This document shows positions 35,277-44,647 of a DNA stretch of 56,958 bases, in pieces; position 1 is the first letter of the stretch; every line of letters starts with the position of its first letter. The notes under the pieces are model-generated. The model made no database searches. It was not told the DNA's origin and saw only the letters and a list, made by a program, of their open reading frames with translations. Both the position numbers and the translations under genes were made by a program. The stretch lies in the NCBI GenBank assembly GCA_019115805.1, contig DXCW01000006.1:1-56958 (forward strand), written 5' to 3'. Source of the stretch: Candidatus Sphingobacterium stercorigallinarum. GTDB taxonomy: Bacteria; Bacteroidota; Bacteroidia; Sphingobacteriales; Sphingobacteriaceae.

Positions 35277-37205
35277 TTATCCGACCAAAGTTTCCGTTTT
35301 TCTACCACTGGTCAGCTTTCTCGCTGCCGCTTCAATTCCACTGGAATCTATACCACAAATTTTCCACAGTTCAGCTTGTTCGCCATGTTCGATTATTTCA
35401 TCGGGGATTCCTAAGCGAACTACTTCAGCATTATATTTATGATCCACCATAAATTCGAGAATGGCCGCTCCGATTCCGCCTGGCAAACATCCATCCTCTA
35501 CGGTAAGCACCTTCTGATATTTACGAAATACTTCGTGTAAAAGGGTTGTATCTAATGGCTTTGCGAATCGTAAATCGTAATGACCAACGTGAATGCCGTC
35601 TTCTGCTAGCTGCAACATAGCCTTGCTAACCTCATTCCCGATATGTCCGAATGAAAGAATAGCCAGGTCTTCACCATCTTGCAATTTTCGCCCCGTTCCT
35701 ATTGGAATTTCCTTAAATGGAAGCTTCCATTCAGGCATCACTCCTTTTCCCCTAGGATAACGTATGACAAACGGACCTTTATTTTCCTGTTGTGCACTAT
35801 ACATGAGGTTTCGTAATTCCACCTCATTCATCGGTGATGCAACAACCATATTTGGTATACATCGCATGAACGCGATGTCGTATGCTCCATGGTGTGTTGG
35901 TCCATCTGCACCCACCAACCCTGCGCGATCCAGACAAAAAACTACCGGCAAATGCTGTAGCGCCACATCATGAATCACTTGGTCGTATCCCCTTTGCATA
36001 AAAGAGGAGTAAATGTTACAAAAAGGAATCATCCCTTGTGCTGCAAGACCGGCACTAAAGGTGACCGCGTGTTGCTCCGCTATCCCCACGTCAAAAGCGC
36101 GGTCCGGCATCGCCTTCATCATAATGTTAAGCGAAGATCCACTTGGCATGGCTGGGGTTATACCCATTATCTTCTCATTTTTCTCTGCCAGTTCGACTAG
36201 GGTATGACCAAATACGTCTTGATATTTTGGTGCTTGTGGTGTATCCGATATCGATTTTTTTATTTCACCGGTTATCTTATCAAAAAGACCGGGTGCATGC
36301 CATTTGGTTTGATCTTTTTCGGCCAGTGCATATCCCTTTCCTTTTACAGTGACGACATGTAAGAGTTTCGGACCACTGATGTGCTTTAAATCTTCTATGG
36401 TCTTGACCAATTTCTTAACATCGTGCCCGTCAACTGGACCAAAATATCTAAAATTTAAGGCTTCAAATAAATTGGAATTCTTCAATAACGTTCCTTTGAC
36501 GCTTTGTTCCAATTTCTTTGCCCAGCCATATGCATCGGGACCATTCTTCGATATCTTCGCCAGGACAGCAATTAAGTCGTCTCGGAATCTATTGTAGCTT
36601 TTAGAGGTTGTTATGCTCGTCAAATATTCTTTCATCGCCCCTACGTTGGGATCGATAGACATGCAGTTATCATTCAGAATGACCAGTAAATTCGATTTTT
36701 CAATACCGGCATGGTTAAGCGCCTCAAAAGCCATTCCTCCGGTCAATGCACCGTCTCCAATAACTGCGACATGCTGACGATCATTCTCGCCTTTATAAGC
36801 CGAGGCAACAGCCATACCTAATGCTGCCGAAATCGACGTCGAGGAATGTCCGACACCAAAAGCGTCATACTCGCTCTCGGCACGCTTTGGAAATCCAGAT
36901 AAACCTCCCAATACGCGATTGGTATGGAAAAGCTCCCTTCTTCCAGTCAATATCTTATGACCGTAAGCTTGATGCCCTACATCAAATATAATCTGATCAT
37001 ATGGTGTATTTAGTGCGTAATGTAACGCCACGGTAAGTTCAACAACGCCAAGGCTAGCGGCGAAATGCCCGCCATTTACAGAAACGATATCGATTATATA
37101 TTGTCTCAGCTCATTACAAAGTGTTTCCAGTTCTGTTTCATTAAGATGTCGCACATCTACTGGAAACTGAATCTTCTGCAATAGCGGTCCAGCTTCTACC
37201 TGCAT
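35277..37205 (-). CDS. dxs: 1-deoxy-D-xylulose-5-phosphate synthase
   Basis: Dxs joins pyruvate and glyceraldehyde 3-phosphate, the first step of the MEP isoprenoid pathway. The 642-residue length is typical. The thiamine-diphosphate site is complete: GDGALTGG at 150-157 and the Asn in LNDNCMSID near 180. GVGHSSTSISAALG and the late DRAGLVGADGPTHHG match the family. It is followed by its own terminator. It diverges from scpA, with 135 bases between the starts, and no thiamine riboswitch is visible in that short gap. Confidence 0.97.
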   Translation of the reverse strand: MQVEAGPLLQKIQFPVDVRHLNETELETLCNELRQYIIDIVSVNGGHFAASLGVVELTVALHYALNTPYDQIIFDVGHQAYGHKILTGRRELFHTNRVLGGLSGFPKRAESEYDAFGVGHSSTSISAALGMAVASAYKGENDRQHVAVIGDGALTGGMAFEALNHAGIEKSNLLVILNDNCMSIDPNVGAMKEYLTSITTSKSYNRFRDDLIAVLAKISKNGPDAYGWAKKLEQSVKGTLLKNSNLFEALNFRYFGPVDGHDVKKLVKTIEDLKHISGPKLLHVVTVKGKGYALAEKDQTKWHAPGLFDKITGEIKKSISDTPQAPKYQDVFGHTLVELAEKNEKIMGITPAMPSGSSLNIMMKAMPDRAFDVGIAEQHAVTFSAGLAAQGMIPFCNIYSSFMQRGYDQVIHDVALQHLPVVFCLDRAGLVGADGPTHHGAYDIAFMRCIPNMVVASPMNEVELRNLMYSAQQENKGPFVIRYPRGKGVMPEWKLPFKEIPIGTGRKLQDGEDLAILSFGHIGNEVSKAMLQLAEDGIHVGHYDLRFAKPLDTTLLHEVFRKYQKVLTVEDGCLPGGIGAAILEFMVDHKYNAEVVRLGIPDEIIEHGEQAELWKICGIDSSGIEAAARKLTSGRKTETLVG

Positions 37206-37321
37206 AACTCAAAAATTATCACAAATAAGATACAAAGTAACAATTAATTCTCCTAAGTATATAATATATGAACATTTTTATGGGTAGGAATGTTTTCACC
37301 GCCATTGTCCAACAAATTCTC

Positions 37322-37329
37322 TATTTTTG
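37322..37329 (+). promoter_or_regulatory. -7-like box upstream of scpA
   Basis: TATTTTTG fits TAnnTTTG and ends 11 bases before the scpA ATG at 37341. No clear -33 element is seen. Confidence 0.4.
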
Positions 37330-37340
37330 ACTCAGAAGTT

Positions 37341-38093
37341 ATGGATGCTAAAAATTACGAAATAAAGCTAGCGGAGTTTGAAGGCCCATTTGATTTGCTA
37401 TTATTCTTTATCGAGCGGGACGAACTCAACATTCACGATATTCCCATTTCTAAAATCACGGATGATTTTCTGGGATATATTCTGCATATGCAGTCTCTCA
37501 ATATAGAATTAGCTAGTGAATTTATTTTTGTAGCGTCGACACTCATGCGAATTAAAGCAAAAATGCTCTTGCCTAAACCCGACGATGAGGATGAAGGTGA
37601 TGAAATCGATCTGAAGAAAGAGCTGGAACAAAAATTAGTTTTATACAAACAATTCAAGCAAATTTGTGACGAATTACGCGTACTAGAAGAACAGCGTGCT
37701 CGACAGTATTGGAGAGGAAATAACGCCACGGATATTAAACAACTTCGGCAATATACTAGCTCCCAATTGGATGAAGATTTATCCACATTCGATCTGTATA
37801 AATTGATGCTGTTGTATGAAAACGCCATGCAAAATTATAAGGCACGTCCAAAAGAAATTAAACATACCGTTGTAAAGCATCCGTACAGCATTGATCAACA
37901 AAAAAAGACAATTAGCAAACTGCTATCGATTAATCGCTCCTTAGACTTCTCTGATTTAACTAAACACTCTGAAAACAAGGTGCAATTTGTCTTCAATTTT
38001 ATTGCGGTGTTAGAAATGCTTCAGCAACAACTAATCGATATTCAAACCGGTTTAGGATTTAATAATTTTCGTGTCGAAGCAAAAACCAGTTAA
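37341..38093 (+). CDS. scpA: Segregation and condensation protein A (ScpA)
   Basis: ScpA is the kleisin that bridges SMC heads in the bacterial condensin. The 250-residue protein starts MDAKNYEIKLAEFEGPFDLLL, the standard kleisin beginning. EFIFVASTLMRIKAKMLLP follows, then an acidic linker (DDEDEGDEIDLKKELE, about 97-112) and a C-terminal winged-helix region. The frame extends to 37290, but the start at 37341 matches homologues and sits behind a TAnnTTTG box. SMC and ScpB are not in the window. Its position near probable parS sites is in keeping with its role but could be coincidental. Confidence 0.94.
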   Translation: MDAKNYEIKLAEFEGPFDLLLFFIERDELNIHDIPISKITDDFLGYILHMQSLNIELASEFIFVASTLMRIKAKMLLPKPDDEDEGDEIDLKKELEQKLVLYKQFKQICDELRVLEEQRARQYWRGNNATDIKQLRQYTSSQLDEDLSTFDLYKLMLLYENAMQNYKARPKEIKHTVVKHPYSIDQQKKTISKLLSINRSLDFSDLTKHSENKVQFVFNFIAVLEMLQQQLIDIQTGLGFNNFRVEAKTS

Positions 38094-38836
38094 GATTTCT
38101 TCAACGTCTGGTTCACTCGTATCTTAACATCTGGCATTGTTTTCAATTCCTCTAAACGAGTCAAAAGATACCGGTATTGGTCTTCTGTTTCCATTGTCCG
38201 AATCGCTCGCTTCGCTTTCATCGCACTTTCCAACATCGCTACATTTGTATGCGAAAAACTCGAAATTATCTTTTGGATCTCCGCATCCGATGCCAACCCA
38301 TCTACTACACCATACGCCATCGCCTTTTCCATATCAAATGGTTCAGAATCCAAGCACAGTTGAAAGGCTTTTTTTTCTGGCAAAATTCTACAAAGACCAG
38401 GAAGGACTTGGAAAGGGAAGATTCCCAAATCTACTTCGGGTAAACGAAACGTGACGTTTTCCTCCGCCAAGACATAGGTACAACCCAGCAGAAACAAGAA
38501 ACCACCCGCAATAACCGGCCCGCGTACAATTGCTAAAGAAGGCTTGTTTAAACTTTCCATCACGAATCCTAATGATGTGTCCGCTTTTCCAATTCGGGAA
38601 TGGGCGATATCTTGCTCAGGATCTTGATAGGTTTTTAAATCCATTCCGGCACAAAATACCGGTCCTTCAGCTTGAAACACCACCAGTGCAATATTCGAAG
38701 ATTCATTTGCTTCAGCTATCGCTTGCGCAATCTCATCCACCATGCCAGGCGTAAATGCATTTCTTTTCTCCGGACGCGCTAGCGTCAAATAATATACATG
38801 GTCTCGGCACTCGGTTTTTATATAATTATACTTCAT
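38090..38836 (-). CDS. Enoyl-CoA hydratase/isomerase family protein (methylglutaconyl-CoA hydratase-like)
   Basis: This 248-residue crotonase-fold protein has the acyl-CoA site LARPEKRNAFTPGMVDEI, the oxyanion segment VFCAGMDLKTY and RGPVIAGGFLFLLGC. The glutamate at the second catalytic position appears to be present (RLPEVDLGI), but the first (in the usual G-G-x-x-E) is Leu/Phe here, as in several atypical crotonases. Next to an HMG-CoA lyase-like and a carboxyltransferase gene, a hydration step of leucine/isovalerate breakdown is the best guess. It overlaps the upstream gene by 11 bases and the converging scpA by 4 bases. Confidence 0.85.
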   Translation of the reverse strand: MKYNYIKTECRDHVYYLTLARPEKRNAFTPGMVDEIAQAIAEANESSNIALVVFQAEGPVFCAGMDLKTYQDPEQDIAHSRIGKADTSLGFVMESLNKPSLAIVRGPVIAGGFLFLLGCTYVLAEENVTFRLPEVDLGIFPFQVLPGLCRILPEKKAFQLCLDSEPFDMEKAMAYGVVDGLASDAEIQKIISSFSHTNVAMLESAMKAKRAIRTMETEDQYRYLLTRLEELKTMPDVKIRVNQTLKKS

Positions 38837-39683
38837 GTTTCAATAGTTGTCGAAATCCACTCTTTAACGTCTTAATTTTTGAGTCGTTTCCCGTTGTGAA
38901 ACGTTCCACCAGCATTTCTGAAGGGATATTTCCTACCAATTCGTCTTGAGCAAACGGACATCCGCCATACCCGAGCATCGCACCTTCAAAACGCCGGCAT
39001 CCCGCATCGTAAGCCGCGTTTACTTTAAGCAATGCATCGTCTACGTGCGCATGTAAATGAACGCTAAATTGGAGATCAGGATAGGTAAGAATCACCCTAT
39101 TTACGATCTCAAAAATCAACCCTGAGGTCGCCTGAGAGGTCGTATCGGAAAGCGAAAAGCGGCGTACACCTAAAGCGGCCAGTTGATCAATCCACTCCAT
39201 AAGCAGATCAACACTCCACGGATCCCCGTAGGGATTTCCGAAGGCCATCGACAAGTAAACGATCAAACTGGTCGTCTCTTGTCGGCATATTTGCTGCTCA
39301 ATGTCTCTAACTGTCGTTTTAGCTTCATCAAGAGTAGATTTCGTATTCTTTTTTTGAAACGTTTCGGCAATCGAAAATGGGTAACCAATATAGTCTAGCT
39401 TCTCCGTATTAATGGCTTGTTCCGCCCCCCTTAAATTGGCCACGATAGCTAACAATTTCGTGTCGTTATCTCGATTAATACCTGCTAATACTTCTGCAGT
39501 ATCCTGCATCTGTGGCACCCATCGAGGCGATACGAAACTGCCAAAGTCAATACATGCAAACAAATCGCTTTCGAGAACCTGATTGATGTATTTGATCTTT
39601 TTACTAGTGGCTATAAAAGGTAATATGCCTTGTATGGCATCTCTCGGGCAATCCACTAATTCCACGTTGTCTTTACTCTGCAT
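38826..39683 (-). CDS. Hydroxymethylglutaryl-CoA lyase-like protein
   Basis: This 285-residue HMGL-like TIM-barrel protein has the catalytic Arg-Asp in ELVDCPRDAIQG, the metal-binding His pair in SVHLHAH and the flexible-loop Cys in GAMLGYGGCPFAQD. HMG-CoA lyase splits HMG-CoA to acetyl-CoA and acetoacetate, the last step of leucine breakdown. An earlier Met at 39704 is in frame; 39683 fits the family length better. The gene overlaps acyl-CoA dehydrogenase by 11 bases and the hydratase by 11, so the three are translationally coupled. Confidence 0.9.
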   Translation of the reverse strand: MQSKDNVELVDCPRDAIQGILPFIATSKKIKYINQVLESDLFACIDFGSFVSPRWVPQMQDTAEVLAGINRDNDTKLLAIVANLRGAEQAINTEKLDYIGYPFSIAETFQKKNTKSTLDEAKTTVRDIEQQICRQETTSLIVYLSMAFGNPYGDPWSVDLLMEWIDQLAALGVRRFSLSDTTSQATSGLIFEIVNRVILTYPDLQFSVHLHAHVDDALLKVNAAYDAGCRRFEGAMLGYGGCPFAQDELVGNIPSEMLVERFTTGNDSKIKTLKSGFRQLLKHEV

Positions 39684-40827
39684 TCTTTTTAATTTCACGA
39701 GCAATTACCATTTTCTGAATGGCACTCGTACCTTCACCTATTGTGCATAACTTAGCGTCTCGAAAATATTTTTCAGCTGGATAATCCTTTGTGAAACCAT
39801 ATCCACCTAATAGTTGGACAGCCTCATTTGACGCTGATACAGCGACTTCCGAAGCATATAATTTTGCCATTGCACCTTCTTTGGTCACCTTTTTATTTTC
39901 ATCTTTAAACTGAGCAGCTCGTCGAACCAACAACTCCGCGGCGTCAATTTGTGTAGCCATATCGGCTAGTGTAAAACCCACAGATTGGAAATCAAATAAC
40001 TTGGAATCAAATTGCTTTCGTTGATTTGTGTACTGTAAGGCACACTCATAAGCTCCCTTCGCAATGCCAAGCGAAAGTGCAGCAATGGATATACGTCCAC
40101 CATCCAATAATTTTAATGCTTGTACAAAGCCCTCACCCACATTACCGATCAATTGATTTCGATGAACACGGCATTGATCAAAAAACAACGATGCGGTTTC
40201 CGAAGCGCGCATCCCTAATTTATCCAATTTTGATCCAGAAGTAAAACCGGGTGTCCCTTTTTCTACAATAAAGGCTGATATTCCTTTTTTATCGCCTTTT
40301 TTTCCCGTGCGAGCCATTACTACTGCCACATCCCCAGAAATAGCGTGGGTGATAAATGTTTTGTCGCCATTAAGTATAAAATAGTCTCCATCTGCTTCAG
40401 CAGTGGTGGAGAGCCCCCCTGCATCGGAACCGGATCCCGGTTCGGTCAATCCCCAAGCGCCGATCCATTCACCAGATGCCAGTTTTGGTAAATATTTCGC
40501 TTTTTGATCCTCATTTGCGAAACTAAGTATATGATTACTGCACAAGGAATTATGGGCAGCAACAGATAAACCTATCGAACCGCATACTTTAGAAATTTCC
40601 ACTAGTATACTCACATATTCTTGATAACTTAGTCCAGAGCCTCCGTATTTTTCAGGAACGATAATTCCCATAAATCCGTGATTTCCCAGTTTACGAAATA
40701 ATTCTACCGGGAAAATTTGGCTTTCGTCCCACTCCATAATCTGTGGCTTGATAAAACTTTTAGCGAAATCCCGGGCACTTTGAGTCAAGAGGCTCAATTG
40801 CTCTTCAGTATTGAGGTAATACATCAT
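39673..40827 (-). CDS. Acyl-CoA dehydrogenase
   Basis: This FAD enzyme oxidises an acyl-CoA at C2-C3 and passes electrons to an ETF. The 384-residue protein has the standard three domains, with GAWGLTEPGSGSDAGG (FAD/substrate) and the C-terminal LLGGYGFTKDYPAEKYFRDA. The catalytic base appears as Glu in TIGEGTSAIQK, the position used by short-chain enzymes, whereas isovaleryl-CoA dehydrogenases have their base in the helix-G region, which here reads LDGGRIS and has no Glu. So the name isovaleryl-CoA dehydrogenase, which the neighbours suggest, is not supported by this residue. Confidence 0.93.
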   Translation of the reverse strand: MMYYLNTEEQLSLLTQSARDFAKSFIKPQIMEWDESQIFPVELFRKLGNHGFMGIIVPEKYGGSGLSYQEYVSILVEISKVCGSIGLSVAAHNSLCSNHILSFANEDQKAKYLPKLASGEWIGAWGLTEPGSGSDAGGLSTTAEADGDYFILNGDKTFITHAISGDVAVVMARTGKKGDKKGISAFIVEKGTPGFTSGSKLDKLGMRASETASLFFDQCRVHRNQLIGNVGEGFVQALKLLDGGRISIAALSLGIAKGAYECALQYTNQRKQFDSKLFDFQSVGFTLADMATQIDAAELLVRRAAQFKDENKKVTKEGAMAKLYASEVAVSASNEAVQLLGGYGFTKDYPAEKYFRDAKLCTIGEGTSAIQKMVIAREIKKNAE

Positions 40828-40961
40828 ATTATTCTAAAATGTTTATATATTGGTTATAAATATTTATTACAAATATCATAAAAAACAAATAATATTTTAC
40901 CATATTTAAAAAAATAGATCGATAGATACCCTTGTAAATTATAAATTTCTTAAATTAAGAT

Positions 40962-42569
40962 ATGCATCAGTTACTCGAAGAACTCCGACAAAAGCAACAA
41001 AAACTACTTTTAGGGGGTGGGCTTGACAAACTTCAAAAGCAACATGAAAAAGGTAAACTAGGCGTATGGGAGAGAATACTGTACCTAATAGACGAAGGCA
41101 CGGATTACATAGAGATTGGAAGTTTTGCTGGTGATGGACAATACGAAGAACATGGCGGCTGTACGAATGGCGGCGTTGTCATCGTGTTAGGCTATATCAA
41201 AGGCAGGATGTGCGTAGTGGTTGCAAATGATGCGACTGTTAAAGCCGGCGCGTGGTTTCCGATTACCTGTAAAAAGAATTTGCGTGCGCAAGAAATCGCC
41301 ATGGAAAACAATCTTCCTATTGTTTATTTAGTGGATTCCGCTGGGGTATTTTTACCTATGCAGGACGAAATTTTTCCAGATAAAGAGCATTTTGGCCGCA
41401 TCTTCAGAAACAATGCTAAACTATCTTCAATGGGCATACCTCAAATAGCGGCCATCATGGGATCATGTGTAGCGGGTGGCGCGTACCTGCCTATTATGTC
41501 AGATTATGCATTGATTGTCCAAGATACGGGGTCGGTATTTCTAGCCGGTTCGTATCTGGTGAAATCTTCCATCGGTGAAGTCATCGATAACGAAGCCTTA
41601 GGGGGTGCGAAAACACATTGTGAAATATCAGGTGTTACTGACAACCAGTATCCAGACGATGAAAGCTGTTTAGATGCGATTAAGAACATCATCGATAAGT
41701 TTGCTGGTGTCGATCGGTTCCCTTACTCAAGAACAACAAGTATACCTCCCGAAATGGCGCCCGAAACGATTTACCAAATCCTGCCCGTGGATCGGTTAAA
41801 GCCTTATAATATGGAAAACATATTGAAAGCTATTGTAGACGAAGGTAGTTTGGAAGAATATAAAAAAGACTACGGAAAAACGCTTATATGTGCATTGGCC
41901 AGAATTGATGGTTGGGCCGTAGGGATTGTTGCCAACCAACGCCAAATTGTAAAAGCATCTAAAGCTGGAGGATCAACAGAAATGCAAATGGGTGGGGTGA
42001 TTTATTCGGATTCTGCAGACAAAGCTGCTCGTTTCATAATGAACTGTAACCAACAAAAGATCCCCTTAGTTTTCTTTCAGGACATCACAGGATTTATGGT
42101 AGGTTCACGATCCGAGCAGGGAGGAATTATTAAAGATGGTGCTAAAATGGTGAACGCAATGGCGAATTCTGTAGTGCCAAAATTTACGTTTATTATTGGC
42201 AATAGCTACGGTGCCGGAAATTACGCGATGTGTGGTAAAGCATATGACCCAAGGCTGATCTACGCATGGCCCACCGCACAGATAGCGGTAATGAGTGGCG
42301 CAGCAGCTGGCAAAACCTTGCTTCAAATCCATGAATCAGCCCTCAAATCAAAAAACATTTCTCTAGTAGACTCCGATAAGAAAGAGCTTTTAGAAAAAAT
42401 GGAGAAACAATATAATCAACAGCTTAGTCCGTATTATGCCGCTTCCAGGCTATGGGTTGATGGTGTAATCGATCCCGTGGAGACCAGAAAAATCATATCC
42501 TTAGGAATCGCTGCAGCAAGTCATCAACGCGATCTGCCTCGATACAATGTAGGCATAATACAGACTTAA
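40962..42569 (+). CDS. Acyl-CoA carboxylase carboxyltransferase (beta) subunit, MccB-like
   Basis: This 535-residue carboxyltransferase transfers CO2 from biotin to an acyl-CoA. The crotonase-type domains are VVVANDATVKAGAWFP, YLVDSAGVFLPMQ, AIMGSCVAGGAYLP (oxyanion and biotin-binding) and, in the second half, FFQDITGFMVGSRSEQ and GNSYGAGNYAMCG. These fit the methylcrotonyl-CoA carboxylase beta branch. A biotin carboxylase/BCCP alpha gene would be needed and is not in the window. It diverges from the acyl-CoA dehydrogenase gene over an AT-rich 134-base gap and converges on thiL. Confidence 0.93.
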   Translation: MHQLLEELRQKQQKLLLGGGLDKLQKQHEKGKLGVWERILYLIDEGTDYIEIGSFAGDGQYEEHGGCTNGGVVIVLGYIKGRMCVVVANDATVKAGAWFPITCKKNLRAQEIAMENNLPIVYLVDSAGVFLPMQDEIFPDKEHFGRIFRNNAKLSSMGIPQIAAIMGSCVAGGAYLPIMSDYALIVQDTGSVFLAGSYLVKSSIGEVIDNEALGGAKTHCEISGVTDNQYPDDESCLDAIKNIIDKFAGVDRFPYSRTTSIPPEMAPETIYQILPVDRLKPYNMENILKAIVDEGSLEEYKKDYGKTLICALARIDGWAVGIVANQRQIVKASKAGGSTEMQMGGVIYSDSADKAARFIMNCNQQKIPLVFFQDITGFMVGSRSEQGGIIKDGAKMVNAMANSVVPKFTFIIGNSYGAGNYAMCGKAYDPRLIYAWPTAQIAVMSGAAAGKTLLQIHESALKSKNISLVDSDKKELLEKMEKQYNQQLSPYYAASRLWVDGVIDPVETRKIISLGIAAASHQRDLPRYNVGIIQT

Positions 42570-42592
42570 AATTCAATTAACCGGAACGCGCT

Positions 42593-43645
42593 TTAATCTT
42601 TCTTTGAAAAAGCGTTCCATCCCTGAGCTTTTATCTCATGGACCTTGCCACTTTTAGAAATCATCTGACATCCTTCGTTCGCGTCGGTAATATGTCCGAT
42701 GATAGAAATATCCATTTGATTTTTTAATTTATCATAGGCATCTTGCGGAACGGTAAACAGCAATTCGTAGTCTTCGCCTCCAGACAAAGCACAAACCGTA
42801 GGATCTAAACCAAATTCCCGAGCGGTGTCGTAGGTCATTTGATCGATGGGAATTTTCTCTTCATATAATTTACATCCTACCTTAGAATTCCCGCAGATAT
42901 GCAATATTTCCGATGCCAAGCCATCTGAAATGTCAATCATAGCATGGGGGATAATGGCTAAATCTGCCAATAATTGGATAATATCCTTCCGAGCCTCTGG
43001 TTTCAATTGCCGTTCCAAAATATAGTCTTTTCCCTCCAAATCGGGTTTTATATCTGGATTTTCCAAAAATATCTTCTTCTCGCGCTCAAGCAATTGAAGC
43101 CCCACATATGATCCACCCAAATCACCGGATACGCACAGCAAATCATTAACCTGTGCGCCTGATCTGTAAACTACTTTATCGCTATCGGCATGTCCAATAC
43201 TGGTAACTGACAACACCAGTCCTTGTGCCGAACTGCTGGTATCACCACCAACTAAATCGACGTTGTAGTTTTTACAAGCCAACAAGGCTCCTTCATAAAT
43301 TTCTTCTACTGCCTCCAAGGGGAATTTAGACGAGAGTCCCATGGAAATAGTCACCTGAGAGGCTATTCCATTCATGGCATAAATATCGCTTAAATTTACT
43401 TGTACAGCTTTATAACCTAAATGCTTGAGCGGTACATATCTTAAATCGAAATGTACATTTTCAAGCAGTAAATCTGTCGAAATAAGCACCTGCTTGTCTT
43501 TGAAATTTAACACTGCTGCATCGTCACCAATTCCGGTAACCGTACTAGGCTGAGTTAATTCCACAGCTTGGGTAAGGTGGGCTATCAGACCAAATTCTCC
43601 AAATTCTTTTAATTCCGTTTTGCTACTGTTTTCGAACATGCTCAT
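42593..43645 (-). CDS. thiL: Thiamine-monophosphate kinase ThiL
   Basis: ThiL phosphorylates thiamine monophosphate to the diphosphate cofactor. The 350-residue protein has GIGDDAAVL (about 42-50), LVGGDTSSSAQG, ISDGLASE and ALSGGEDYELLF, the AIR synthase-like ATP and metal-binding motifs, all intact. It follows nadA by 3 bases and is likely co-transcribed. A thiamine link runs through the window (ThiL, Dxs and the TPK-like protein), but the genes are not clustered. Confidence 0.97.
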   Translation of the reverse strand: MSMFENSSKTELKEFGEFGLIAHLTQAVELTQPSTVTGIGDDAAVLNFKDKQVLISTDLLLENVHFDLRYVPLKHLGYKAVQVNLSDIYAMNGIASQVTISMGLSSKFPLEAVEEIYEGALLACKNYNVDLVGGDTSSSAQGLVLSVTSIGHADSDKVVYRSGAQVNDLLCVSGDLGGSYVGLQLLEREKKIFLENPDIKPDLEGKDYILERQLKPEARKDIIQLLADLAIIPHAMIDISDGLASEILHICGNSKVGCKLYEEKIPIDQMTYDTAREFGLDPTVCALSGGEDYELLFTVPQDAYDKLKNQMDISIIGHITDANEGCQMISKSGKVHEIKAQGWNAFSKKD

Positions 43646-43648
43646 TTT

Positions 43649-44647
43649 TTACAATCCTAATTTCGCTGAGATTTCCAACATTCTTTCAATCGGCTTTTTA
43701 GCCCGGTTGATCACATCGAGTGGAAGAACGATTTCCGGCTGCTCATGGTACAAACAATTATATAGCTTCTCTAAGGTATTTAACTTCATATGCGGACAAT
43801 CGTTACACGCACATAAATTATTCGGTGGAGCAGGTATAAAGGTCTTACTGGGACTTGCTTTCTGCATCTGATGCAAAATACCAGATTCGGTTGCAACGAT
43901 GTATACTGGACTAGGATCTTCAATAGTGAATTTCAGCATCCCGGAAGTAGAACCAATAAAATCGGCCTGATCTAAAATGTGATCTTCACATTCGGGGTGT
44001 GCAATAAATTTGGCATCGGGGTAGGCCATTCGAAGTGCATCGATTCGTTCTTGAGAAAAAATTTCGTGGACCATGCAAGCGCCGTTCCATAACACCATTT
44101 CTCGCCCTGTTTTCTTCTGTACATAAGCGCCTAAATTCCGATCAGGGCCAAAGATTATCTTTTGGTCCTCCGGCAGACTTTCTACAATCTGCACGGCATT
44201 ACTGGACGTACACACAATGTCTGACAACGCCTTCAACTCAGCGGTACAATTCACATAGGTGATAACCAGATGATCCGGATATCGCTCTTTAAACTTAGCA
44301 AACAAATGCGGTGGGCAACTATCCGATAATGAACATCCTGCTTTCAAGTCAGGAAGCAACACTTTTTTATCGGGTGACAGTATCTTGGCTGTTTCGGCCA
44401 TGAAATGCACGCCGGCAAACACGATAACTTCAGCATCCGTTTTTGCTGCCTGCTGAGACAGTCCTAAACTATCTCCAATGTAATCGGCGAGATCTTGTAT
44501 TTCAGATTCCTGGTAATAGTGAGCGAGAATAACCGCATTTTTCTCTTTCTTTAATCTCTCGATTTCCTCCACAAGATCCAATTCTGGATCAATGGCTGCA
44601 TCGATATACCCTTTGGACGCTATATCTATTTCAAACGTTGTATTCAT
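43649..44647 (-). CDS. nadA: Quinolinate synthase NadA
   Basis: NadA condenses iminoaspartate and dihydroxyacetone phosphate to quinolinate. The 332-residue protein has the three cluster cysteines in [28 protein letters not shown] and [10 protein letters not shown]. Substrate motifs [20 protein letters not shown] and [14 protein letters not shown] are intact. The divergent nadB makes its substrate. The 570-base gap between them is far longer than a shared promoter needs. Confidence 0.98.
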   Translation of the reverse strand: MNTTFEIDIASKGYIDAAIDPELDLVEEIERLKKEKNAVILAHYYQESEIQDLADYIGDSLGLSQQAAKTDAEVIVFAGVHFMAETAKILSPDKKVLLPDLKAGCSLSDSCPPHLFAKFKERYPDHLVITYVNCTAELKALSDIVCTSSNAVQIVESLPEDQKIIFGPDRNLGAYVQKKTGREMVLWNGACMVHEIFSQERIDALRMAYPDAKFIAHPECEDHILDQADFIGSTSGMLKFTIEDPSPVYIVATESGILHQMQKASPSKTFIPAPPNNLCACNDCPHMKLNTLEKLYNCLYHEQPEIVLPLDVINRAKKPIERMLEISAKLGL

